DNA of 64,000 nt from an uncultured Bacilli bacterium. GTDB lineage: Bacteria; Bacillota_I; Bacilli_A; RF39; UBA660. The stretch spans positions 62,001 to 126,000 of the forward strand of contig CALWAL010000004.1 of assembly GCA_944373145.1 (NCBI GenBank), read 5' to 3'. Under the pieces are notes generated by a model, which worked only from the letters and a program-made list of their open reading frames with translations, was not told the DNA's origin and ran no database searches. Below are positions 8,282-15,242 of the stretch, one piece after another (within the stretch, counting starts at the first letter, position 1; the number at the start of each line of letters is the position of its first letter). A program made the translations under genes and the position numbers.

Positions 8282-8998
8282 ATGAGAATACTTGTAAGCG
8301 ATTTATCTGATTTTTTAAATTTAGAAACAATTCAAAGTAATATAGATGCAATTAATGAATTTGTAGAACAAGGAAATTTATTTATTTTAGCAACTACAAA
8401 AACGATGAATTATTTAGCTGAAGAATTAAGCATGATTAATGTTGCTTGCGAGTATTATATTTGTAATAATGGGGCAATTATCTTTGATCAATTTTTCAAT
8501 GTTGTTTATCGCAAAGATGTTGAACAACAGTTGGTAAGGCCAATTTATAATCTCTTAAGTGATGATGATAATATGTTAGAAACTTATATTGATACAAGCC
8601 ATGGTTATGTTAAAGATACTAATAAATGTGCAAATGGAATAGTTGGGCGACCTTATAATTTGAATCGTGCCTATGTTTTATTAGATCAAATAGAACGAAA
8701 GTATCCAGAAGTTCACGGTCATATTGACGATAATTATCTAACTGTTACTGATAATAGTGTTAATAAATCTTCGGCTTTAGAGTATTTGTTGACTGCTTAT
8801 AATTTGAATGATGTAGAAGTAATTACTACTGGTGTAACTATAGAAGATTATGAGTTAGTAAAGAAGTATCATGGTTATACTTTTGAAAATAGTATTCAGG
8901 ATTTAAAAGACATATCATATAAAACTGTTAAAGATTTAAAAGAATTAATTGATGAAATTAAGGTTACAACAGAAAATGATGAAGACTATTTACTATAG
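8282..8998 (+). CDS. HAD-like protein with degenerate catalytic motifs (Cof-type IIB)
   Basis: ATG 8270 directly abuts the upstream stop and lies before GGAGG (8273-8277), so ATG 8282 (MRILVSD) is the real start, giving 238 residues. The layout is that of Cof-type HAD-IIB phosphatases: an N-terminal strand, LATTK where motif II is expected, CNNGA after it, then a cap domain. The catalytic motifs are poor. Motif I reads DLSDF instead of DxDGT, and the motif IV region reads TTGVTIEDYE instead of GDxxND. The protein may bind a sugar phosphate without hydrolysing it, or use altered chemistry. The fold is fairly sure; the activity is not. Confidence 0.7.
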   Translation: MRILVSDLSDFLNLETIQSNIDAINEFVEQGNLFILATTKTMNYLAEELSMINVACEYYICNNGAIIFDQFFNVVYRKDVEQQLVRPIYNLLSDDDNMLETYIDTSHGYVKDTNKCANGIVGRPYNLNRAYVLLDQIERKYPEVHGHIDDNYLTVTDNSVNKSSALEYLLTAYNLNDVEVITTGVTIEDYELVKKYHGYTFENSIQDLKDISYKTVKDLKELIDEIKVTTENDEDYLL

Positions 8999-9007
8999 TC
9001 TTTTTTT
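8982..9007 (+). terminator. Intrinsic terminator overlapping the HAD-like stop codon
   Basis: AAGACTAT (8982-8989) pairs with ATAGTCTT (8995-9002) around a five-base loop and is followed by Ts. Confidence 0.85.
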
Positions 9008-9035
9008 GTGACATAATTTTCATTTAAAATATAAT
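9006..9035 (+). promoter_or_regulatory. Possible promoter for spoIIP
   Basis: TTGTGA (9006-9011) and TATAAT (9030-9035) with an 18-base spacer lie between the terminator and the AGGAGG of spoIIP. I did not find a convincing sigma-E element (CATAnnnT), although spoIIP is a sigma-E gene in Bacillus. Confidence 0.35.
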
Positions 9036-9058
9036 ATAACTATATTAAGGAGGATGAT

Positions 9059-9952
9059 ATGGCCAAACAGTTTAAGACAAAGAAAATGTTGCGTAAATTA
9101 TCAATTATTCGTTATATACTTTTGGTTGTTTTAGTATATTTATTAATTAAATTATGTATTTATAGTTTAACTAAAATTTCCCCAAACAATTATTATTATC
9201 CTAGATTATTGATTATTGACTACTATAATTTATTAAAAGATAATACGATTAACAAACCGGTTCAACTTTTAAATTATCGAGAAAATAGTTTTAAAATAGT
9301 TAAAGAAGAAAAAAATGATGAGGTTGAAATGGTTTATAAAGATACCCAAAAATTAGATGAGAAAAAGAAAGTATATATATATAGCACACATCAAACAGAA
9401 ATGTATGCCGATAAAAAGTCAGTTGTTAATGCGTCAAATTATTTTAAAGAATGTTTAGAAAATGAAAATATAGAGGTTGTCGTTGAAAAAGGGAGTATCG
9501 AAGATTTTTTAATTGCTAATAATTATAGCTATAATTATAGTTATATTGCTAGCCGTTATTTTATCGAAGAAGAAATTAAAAATAATGATTATAATTTAAT
9601 TATTGACTTGCATCGTGATGCTGTTAAACGTGAAGCTTCACTGGCAACTATTAATGATAAAAAATATGCTAAAATTATGTTTGTTATTGGTAAGAAAAAT
9701 AAAAATTACAAAAATAATTATCAATTAGCGGAAGACTTAAATAATTTGATTAAGGAAGAATATCCGAATTTGACTCGTGGAATTTTACTACAAGATGGTG
9801 ATAATGTTAATGGCATTTATAATCAAGATTTGGCTTCTAATATTATTTTAATTGAACTAGGTGGTAATAATAATAAGTATGAGGAAGTAAAAAATACTTT
9901 AGATTTAATAGCACCAATTATAGGAGAATATTTGAATGAAAAAGAGATATAA
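9059..9952 (+). CDS. spoIIP: Stage II sporulation protein P, peptidoglycan amidase/endopeptidase
   Basis: This 297-residue protein has an N-terminal membrane helix (about 18-38) and a SpoIIP catalytic domain from about 100. Family marks are YSTHQTEMY (zinc-binding His region), a GSIEDFL segment, LIIDLHRDAV (His/Asp region) and the C-terminal IILIELGG, where the catalytic Glu sits in amidase-3-like folds. In Bacillus, SpoIIP works with SpoIID and SpoIIM to thin septal peptidoglycan and drive engulfment. At 297 residues it is about 100 shorter than the Bacillus protein, mainly in the region before the catalytic domain. AGGAGG precedes ATG 9059. Confidence 0.9.
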   Translation: MAKQFKTKKMLRKLSIIRYILLVVLVYLLIKLCIYSLTKISPNNYYYPRLLIIDYYNLLKDNTINKPVQLLNYRENSFKIVKEEKNDEVEMVYKDTQKLDEKKKVYIYSTHQTEMYADKKSVVNASNYFKECLENENIEVVVEKGSIEDFLIANNYSYNYSYIASRYFIEEEIKNNDYNLIIDLHRDAVKREASLATINDKKYAKIMFVIGKKNKNYKNNYQLAEDLNNLIKEEYPNLTRGILLQDGDNVNGIYNQDLASNIILIELGGNNNKYEEVKNTLDLIAPIIGEYLNEKEI

Positions 9953-10262
9953 GGTATTTAGATGGACTTTTATTTTGCTTTTTGTTGTTTTTATGACACT
10001 ATATTTTTCACAGTTAACCGGTTATTATGAATATCAAAATTATCAAAAAATGGTGATGACAGAAGAACAAATTAGGCAGTTTGAACAAGACGTTAAGGCA
10101 GGAAAAGAGGTTGATATCAAAAAATATACCATTAATACCGTAAAAAAATATGATAATAATTTTTCTAATTTGGGGGTTAATCTTTCTTCACTTGTTAGTG
10201 GTGTTGTAGAAAAAAGTATTATTAAGCTATTTAGTACTATTGCCGGATATGTAAGTGAATAA
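9936..10262 (+). CDS. Small membrane protein coupled to spoIIP
   Basis: This 108-residue protein has a basic N-terminus, one membrane helix (about 9-29) and a mostly helical extracytoplasmic tail with a second hydrophobic stretch near the end (about 78-105). It overlaps the end of spoIIP by 17 bases, so translation is likely coupled. In Bacillus, spoIIP is followed by yqxA, a protein of similar size with one N-terminal helix. Position and shape agree, but I cannot establish homology by eye. A role in engulfment is inference from position. Confidence 0.75.
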   Translation: MKKRYKVFRWTFILLFVVFMTLYFSQLTGYYEYQNYQKMVMTEEQIRQFEQDVKAGKEVDIKKYTINTVKKYDNNFSNLGVNLSSLVSGVVEKSIIKLFSTIAGYVSE

Positions 10263-10274
10263 TTCGAAAACTAC

Positions 10275-10302
10275 TTGCAATTATTAATATTTGTGGTAGA
10301 AT
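10275..10302 (+). promoter_or_regulatory. SigA-type promoter
   Basis: TTGCAA (10275-10280) and TAGAAT (10297-10302) are 16 bases apart, followed by an AGGGAGG ribosome site and ATG 10327. Confidence 0.65.
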
Positions 10303-10326
10303 ATAGCCGTATATAGGGAGGTTAGT

Positions 10327-10722
10327 ATGGAAAAAGAAATTTTAAACATTGCAATTAGTGGTGAAGAAAAAAACAAGAATGAGATTATTTATAATAATAT
10401 TGTTGAAGCAATGGAAAGCCTAAAAATGAGTAAAGATGATCAAATTGAATATTTGAAAACTAAAGTTTCAGATATGGAACATCAATATCAAAATAATATT
10501 TTAATTTTAGTAATTTTAGTTATTAGTACTTTATTACTATGTTTAGGACTATATTTAGTAGCAACTGATGAATTTTTGCTAGGGGTTATTCTTTCTTTTA
10601 TTGGGTTTGCTTTGGCTATAACTAAATTACTAACAACGATTAAAAAGGATAATGCAATTCGTAATAAAAAATATATGGAATTGGAATCATTAAAGAATAG
10701 TTTAAGTTCCTTGTTAAAATAA
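10327..10722 (+). CDS. Hypothetical membrane protein with two helices
   Basis: This 131-residue protein is not recognised. Residues 1-55 are helical and charged with coiled-coil character, then two membrane helices (about 58-78 and 82-102) form a hairpin, and a helical basic tail follows. Both ends are predicted cytoplasmic. It has its own promoter and terminator, so it is a monocistronic unit between the spoIIP pair and nusB. Confidence 0.75.
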   Translation: MEKEILNIAISGEEKNKNEIIYNNIVEAMESLKMSKDDQIEYLKTKVSDMEHQYQNNILILVILVISTLLLCLGLYLVATDEFLLGVILSFIGFALAITKLLTTIKKDNAIRNKKYMELESLKNSLSSLLK

Positions 10723-10747
10723 GAGTATCTTTGATATTCTTTTTTTA
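10721..10747 (+). terminator. Intrinsic terminator
   Basis: AGAGTATC (10722-10729) pairs with GATATTCT (10733-10740) with one G-T pair, followed by a T run. It lies just after the small membrane protein gene. Confidence 0.75.
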
Positions 10748-10782
10748 TGTCATTTGTGTTAAAATGGTATTAGGTGATTTAT

Positions 10783-11199
10783 ATGGGACAAGCGACACGT
10801 AGTGAATTAAGAAAAACAATTATGACGATTTTATATCAAATTGCTGTATATCAAAACAACAAAATTCAATATAAACTTGATGAAGTAATAACAGATGCTT
10901 TAGAAATTGATAATGAATTTGTTAAAGATTGTGTTTATGGAGTTATGACACATCAAGATGAAATTGATGAAATTGCTAATAATAATTTAAATAAATGGAC
11001 GATTACACGTTTAGGTTTTACTGATCAAGCTATTTTAAGGTTAGCTATTTATGAACTTATTTACACGGACACACCAGATGTAGTTGTTATTAATGAAGCA
11101 ATCGAATTGGCTAAATTATATAGTGATGATGATGTTCGTAAAATGATTAATGGAACTTTAGATAAAATTTATCATGATAAGGTGGATCATGAACAATAA
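10783..11199 (+). CDS. nusB: Transcription antitermination factor NusB
   Basis: This 138-residue all-helical protein matches NusB, which binds the boxA RNA of rRNA operons together with NusE (S10) to prevent premature termination. Recognisable segments are the N-terminal helix (TRSELRKTIMTILYQI), the KDCVYGVMTH helix, RLGFTDQAILRLAIYEL (about 84-100) and VINEAIELAKLYSDDD near the C-terminus. GTG 10774 is in frame, but it lies inside AGGTGAT, so ATG 10783 is chosen. It heads an operon with xseA and xseB, as in many Firmicutes. Confidence 0.93.
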   Translation: MGQATRSELRKTIMTILYQIAVYQNNKIQYKLDEVITDALEIDNEFVKDCVYGVMTHQDEIDEIANNNLNKWTITRLGFTDQAILRLAIYELIYTDTPDVVVINEAIELAKLYSDDDVRKMINGTLDKIYHDKVDHEQ

Positions 11200-12463
11200 T
11201 TCAAAATATTTAACAGTTAGTGTTATTAACCGTTATTTAAAAGATCAATTTGATCGTAATGAGCATTTAAGATGCGTTTTTTTGAAGGGTGAAATATCTA
11301 ATTTTAAAGGGCATACGACAGGACATTTGTATTTTTCGTTAAAGGATGAAACTAGTAAAATTAATGCAATCATGTTTAGTAGAAATGCAAATAAACTAGC
11401 TTTTAAGCCAGCTGATGGGACAAAAGTTTTGGTAATGGGGCGTATTGGTGTTTATGAGGCTAGTGGTAGTTATCAAATATATGTTGAAGATATGCAAGAA
11501 GATGGTATTGGAAACTTGTATATTGCTTTTGAAAAATTAAAAGCAAAATTAGCTGAAGAAGGCTTGTTTGATACTAAACATAAAAAAACGTTACCAAAAT
11601 ATCCAACAAAGATTGGAATTATTACAGCTCCAACAGGAGCTGCTATTAAAGACATTTTATCGACAATTAAAAGGCGTTATCCTATTTGTCAAACCATTCT
11701 TTTCCCTAGTTTGGTTCAAGGAGAATACGCTGCACCGGATATTGTTCGTAATATTAAAAGAGCTTCAACTCATGATTTAGATTTATTGATTGTCGGACGT
11801 GGTGGCGGTTCTATTGAAGATTTGTGGGCTTTTAATGAAGAAATTGTTGCACGAGCAATTTTTGAATGCGATATTCCAATTATAAGTGCAGTAGGGCATG
11901 AGATTGATTTTACAATTGCCGATTTTGTTGCTGATCATCGTGCTCCAACTCCGACTGGAGCAGCGGAAATGGCGGTACCGGATATTATAGATTTATCTAA
12001 ATATCTTAATCAATTGAAAATCAGGTTAAGTGAAGCCGTTTCAAAACAAGTTAATTATCAAAAATTGTATTTAGATTCTATTAAAAGTTCATTTGTGATA
12101 AAAAATCCAATGATTATGTTTGATAATAGGCGTCAAAAGTTAGATATTTTGTTATCTAATGTTAAAGACGCTATGAATATTTATATTACTAAAGAAAATC
12201 ATCGCTTGGATAAGATAAAACACGCATATATTTTAAAAAATCCTAAAATATTGTATGAAAATAAGAAAAATAAATTAAGTAATCTTATTGATAAGTTGGA
12301 ATTAATTAATCCACTTGGCATATTAAAACGCGGATATGCAGTAGCTTATAAAGATGGCAAAGTTTTAAGTTCTATTAAAGGGTTAAAATCGCAAGAACAA
12401 TTTGCAATACGGTTACAAGATGGAATTATTGAAACAGTGGTTAAAAATATAAAGGAGATATAA
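11189..12463 (+). CDS. xseA: Exodeoxyribonuclease VII large subunit
   Basis: This 424-residue protein has the N-terminal OB-fold that binds single-stranded DNA (about 1-105), the catalytic core with the PTKIGIITAPTGAAIKDIL segment and GRGGGSIEDLWAFNEE motif (about 200-215), and a long coiled-coil C-terminal region that binds the small subunit. The enzyme degrades single-stranded DNA from both ends. The frame is open to 11174, but ATG 11189 follows AAGGTGG and overlaps nusB by 11 bases. It lies in the nusB-xseA-xseB order. Confidence 0.95.
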   Translation: MNNNSKYLTVSVINRYLKDQFDRNEHLRCVFLKGEISNFKGHTTGHLYFSLKDETSKINAIMFSRNANKLAFKPADGTKVLVMGRIGVYEASGSYQIYVEDMQEDGIGNLYIAFEKLKAKLAEEGLFDTKHKKTLPKYPTKIGIITAPTGAAIKDILSTIKRRYPICQTILFPSLVQGEYAAPDIVRNIKRASTHDLDLLIVGRGGGSIEDLWAFNEEIVARAIFECDIPIISAVGHEIDFTIADFVADHRAPTPTGAAEMAVPDIIDLSKYLNQLKIRLSEAVSKQVNYQKLYLDSIKSSFVIKNPMIMFDNRRQKLDILLSNVKDAMNIYITKENHRLDKIKHAYILKNPKILYENKKNKLSNLIDKLELINPLGILKRGYAVAYKDGKVLSSIKGLKSQEQFAIRLQDGIIETVVKNIKEI

Positions 12464-12464
12464 G

Positions 12465-12686
12465 ATGGCAAAAGAGATAAAATTTGAAGATAAAATTAAA
12501 GAATTGGAATCTATTATTAATGAATTAGAATCTGGAGAAATTGATTTAGATGCTTCAATTGAGAAATATACAAGAGCTATGAAATTGGTTAGTGAATGTG
12601 ATGAAAAGTTGAAAAATGTTGAAGAACAAGTAAATAAAATTGTTAATGAAAATGGTGAATTAGAAGACTTTCAAGCTGAAGAATAA
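12465..12686 (+). CDS. xseB: Exodeoxyribonuclease VII small subunit
   Basis: This 73-residue helical protein has the family hallmark FEDKIKELESIINELESG followed by LDASIEKYTRAMKL, and an acidic tail. It begins one base after the xseA stop behind AAGGAG. Several copies wrap around the XseA coiled coil to form the holoenzyme. Length is typical. Confidence 0.95.
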   Translation: MAKEIKFEDKIKELESIINELESGEIDLDASIEKYTRAMKLVSECDEKLKNVEEQVNKIVNENGELEDFQAEE

Positions 12687-12687
12687 C

Positions 12688-12720
12688 AAAAAACAAGAAC
12701 TTTTAAAAGTTCTTGTTTTT
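12688..12720. terminator. Bidirectional terminator between xseB and the convergent glycosidase gene
   Basis: A 16-bp perfect stem, AAAAACAAGAACTTTT/AAAAGTTCTTGTTTTT, lies between the two convergent genes with A and T runs on both sides. Confidence 0.9.
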
Positions 12721-13753
12721 ATTTCAAAATCCAAGCATTTGGTAAATAGCGTTCACCAGTATATCCAAATCCACGTGGAGAATTAATTAGTTCACCTTCG
12801 ATTGTTAGAACTGAAGAACCTCCACCATCCAAGTTAGCTGCATTGTATGCTCCATATTTTTCAAACAACGTAATCATATCGGCAATTGAAATTCCATCAC
12901 TACCATTTGCTCCTCTGCCATCAATAACTAAGAATAAAACAATACCATCTTTACGTTGAGCAATTGCGGTTCTATTCGCATAACCCCAACCACCATTACC
13001 TTTAACTTGTGCAGGTTTGCCGTTTACTATTAAGAATGGTCCAAAGGTAACGGCATCACGCATTCCTTTTTTTATAGCTTTTTCGGCACTATCTGTTGTT
13101 AAAACTAAAATGTTATCATCATTAAAACCAATTAAACCACCTCCATGACGATTAGGACTACCAACTGAAACAACTTTACCGTTTTGTATAACTGTTCCGG
13201 TTGGGACTAAAGCACCATTTCGTCGACTAAAACCACTAGCGTTAATAGCAACTAAAGCTTCTTGTTCTTTACTGAGTGCTGTCATTTGTTGCCCACCAGC
13301 GTTTATTTTAGATGAACTAACTAAGTTAATTCTTGATGCATCATAAATTGCTACTAAGTAGCCACTATAATCTTTTTCATCTATTTCTATTAATTTATAA
13401 AGTGTACCATCTTCGCGGTCTAAGATTTGTTCTTCGTAAACTGAATCATATGTTTCTTTTGGTGAATTATCAAAAGTAATTTCGGAGGTGTCAGTTTCAT
13501 CACTGCTTTCTACAATTGTGTTGTTTCGTAAAACTTCTAAAATTGTATTATCAGAATATAAAACATTAGCAAAATATTTGTGATTTCCAGTTGCTAAGGC
13601 AGTTGTAACAAACCAGTTTTTAAAAGCTGGAAAAGGGCCATAGACAATTAATAAAAAAATTATTAAACATACGTCAAGAAAAATTGTGATATAAGTTAAT
13701 TTGTCAAATTTCCAATGTTTTTTTTCTTTATTACTTTTCTTCTTTAGTTTCAT
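12719..13753 (-). CDS. Membrane-anchored phosphodiester glycosidase (NAGPA-domain) protein
   Basis: This 344-residue protein has a short basic N-terminus, one membrane helix (about 18-40), a linker and a C-terminal NAGPA/DUF2233 domain (about 140-344). Domain marks are INASGF, GTVIQNGKV, TFGPFLIVNGK, NRTAIAQRKDG and the conserved NLDGGGSS. In characterised members the domain removes sugar 1-phosphodiesters (the mammalian uncovering enzyme) or acts in exopolysaccharide processing. The active domain would be outside the membrane. GTG 13762 is in frame, but ATG 13753 fits the AGGAAGTGAT site. It overlaps the upstream surface protein gene by 23 bases and lies divergently from the CotH/VTC operon. 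Confidence 0.88.
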   Translation of the reverse strand: MKLKKKSNKEKKHWKFDKLTYITIFLDVCLIIFLLIVYGPFPAFKNWFVTTALATGNHKYFANVLYSDNTILEVLRNNTIVESSDETDTSEITFDNSPKETYDSVYEEQILDREDGTLYKLIEIDEKDYSGYLVAIYDASRINLVSSSKINAGGQQMTALSKEQEALVAINASGFSRRNGALVPTGTVIQNGKVVSVGSPNRHGGGLIGFNDDNILVLTTDSAEKAIKKGMRDAVTFGPFLIVNGKPAQVKGNGGWGYANRTAIAQRKDGIVLFLVIDGRGANGSDGISIADMITLFEKYGAYNAANLDGGGSSVLTIEGELINSPRGFGYTGERYLPNAWILK

Positions 13754-15128
13754 CAATATCACTTCCTACCTTATATGGGTCTAGATATGTACCAGTACCA
13801 CTAATTACATTAGCATCATAGTTGACATAAACTGCCGGCCTTACTGACATTTTTGTACTGATGACATCTTCAAATAACATTTTATCTTTATTAATGACAA
13901 AAATGCTTAATTCGTTGTCTATATTTCGGCTAATAGTAAAAGTATTTCCAACATCATATATAAAAGGTTCTGCAATTGATAAGAGACCAACATATGCATT
14001 TACTTTAGATTTATAAGTACTAGTGTAATTATAATTTCCATTACGGTCATATTCTCCATTATAGTATGGACCTTTTATTAATAAATTTTTTTCTTTGAAA
14101 TTGTCATAGTATGTGTGATTTAAATAATATAATATGCTAGTTTTATCATCAAGATTAGATAAGTTGTTAATATCGCTGTAGTTTTCTTCATATATTTTAC
14201 CTTCTGCATCCTTGATATAATCTTCACTAACAACTTTAATTGTACGATTTCCTTTACTTACAATTCTCCATAAAGAATCATTAAGTATAATGTATTCACC
14301 AACATAAGTATCTTTTAAAGTTTTTACTTCATGTTTTTCGATGATATAAGGATCATCACTTGTCCCAACACCACCAAGTACCTTTAAACCACTTTTAAGT
14401 GTTATAACAGGTCTAATACCATATTCTGTATCGGTATTGGCAACTCCAGTTTTACCATCAGATGAAATATACCAAAATTGATTATTATCATTATCATTTG
14501 ATGTCCAAAAATAGCTACCATTATTTAAAAAGCTGTTATCTCCACCGGCCAAAGCATAATCTTTAACACTTAAAAGAGAAATTTTATAATTATTAGTAGC
14601 TTCATAACACCCAATAGTTTCAATATCATTAAATGTATCTAAACATGTCTTATTATATGTAAGATAATCTTCATTGTCCTTTATAGTATTATAGAAAATA
14701 CCTGTATTATCTTCATTTTTATTTACATTTAACCAATTATTTATTTGCGAAGTGGTAAAATCTTCAATATTACCATAAGCTAGCGAAATAATTGAATCGT
14801 CTGTAATCATTGTAATTGATTTATCTTCATTGATACGGATAATTCGCCATGTGTATCCCATAAACCGCACATAATTGTTATCAGCATCGTTGATAAAACG
14901 ATAAATGTTATTAGTTAATGTTAATTTATTGTCAATGTCATATTTATCAATTCGTTCGACAATTTGCGTTGCTAAAATATTAGAATAGTTAATTTCTTTA
15001 TCATTTTCTATTTTAAAATGAATAAGTCGTACTAAATAATATATGCCAAAAACGCATATTACAATGATACTAATGCAGTTAAAAATTAATTGCTTTTTAA
15101 TTTTCCTTTTATATCTTTTTTTATTCAT
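13731..15128 (-). CDS. Surface protein with two tandem copies of an unrecognised domain
   Basis: This 465-residue protein has an N-terminal membrane anchor (about 14-36) and an extracytoplasmic part made of two related units (about 75-265 and 268-455). Each begins with a WRIIR/WRIVSKG-type strand and ends with a RPVITL/RPAVYV strand followed by a G.GT..DPY turn (GGVGTSDDPY and ISGTGTYLDPY), so they are clear internal repeats. Two Cys residues (in the TCLDTFNDIETIGCYE region) could form a disulfide. The function is unknown, but carbohydrate or surface binding is plausible. ATG 15128 is chosen because AGAGG precedes it. It shares an operon with the phosphodiester glycosidase. Confidence 0.75.
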   Translation of the reverse strand: MNKKRYKRKIKKQLIFNCISIIVICVFGIYYLVRLIHFKIENDKEINYSNILATQIVERIDKYDIDNKLTLTNNIYRFINDADNNYVRFMGYTWRIIRINEDKSITMITDDSIISLAYGNIEDFTTSQINNWLNVNKNEDNTGIFYNTIKDNEDYLTYNKTCLDTFNDIETIGCYEATNNYKISLLSVKDYALAGGDNSFLNNGSYFWTSNDNDNNQFWYISSDGKTGVANTDTEYGIRPVITLKSGLKVLGGVGTSDDPYIIEKHEVKTLKDTYVGEYIILNDSLWRIVSKGNRTIKVVSEDYIKDAEGKIYEENYSDINNLSNLDDKTSILYYLNHTYYDNFKEKNLLIKGPYYNGEYDRNGNYNYTSTYKSKVNAYVGLLSIAEPFIYDVGNTFTISRNIDNELSIFVINKDKMLFEDVISTKMSVRPAVYVNYDANVISGTGTYLDPYKVGSDIDETKEEK

Positions 15129-15152
15129 AATCAACCTCTTTATAACGACAAC

Positions 15153-15181
15153 ATTATACCAAAATTACTAAATTTAGACAA
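15153..15181 (-). promoter_or_regulatory. Promoter for the duplicated-domain/glycosidase operon
   Basis: Read on the minus strand: TTGTCT (15181-15176), 17 bases, TATAAT (15158-15153). It is back-to-back with the CotH operon promoter. Confidence 0.75.
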
Positions 15182-15188
15182 TCGTTTC

Positions 15189-15217
15189 TTGTAGAAAGAA
15201 AAATAATATGGTATCAT
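15189..15217 (+). promoter_or_regulatory. Promoter for the CotH/VTC/DUF4956 operon
   Basis: TTGTAG (15189-15194), 17 bases, TATCAT (15212-15217), then AAGGTGGAG and ATG 15243. Only seven bases separate it from the divergent promoter, so one regulator could govern both operons (inference). Confidence 0.6.
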
Positions 15218-15242
15218 AAATATGTCAAGGTGGAGATGCTAA

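Noticed and set aside
9006-9058. Sigma-E promoter of spoIIP
   Set aside because: The region has no CATAnnnT with proper -35 spacing; only a SigA-like candidate was found.
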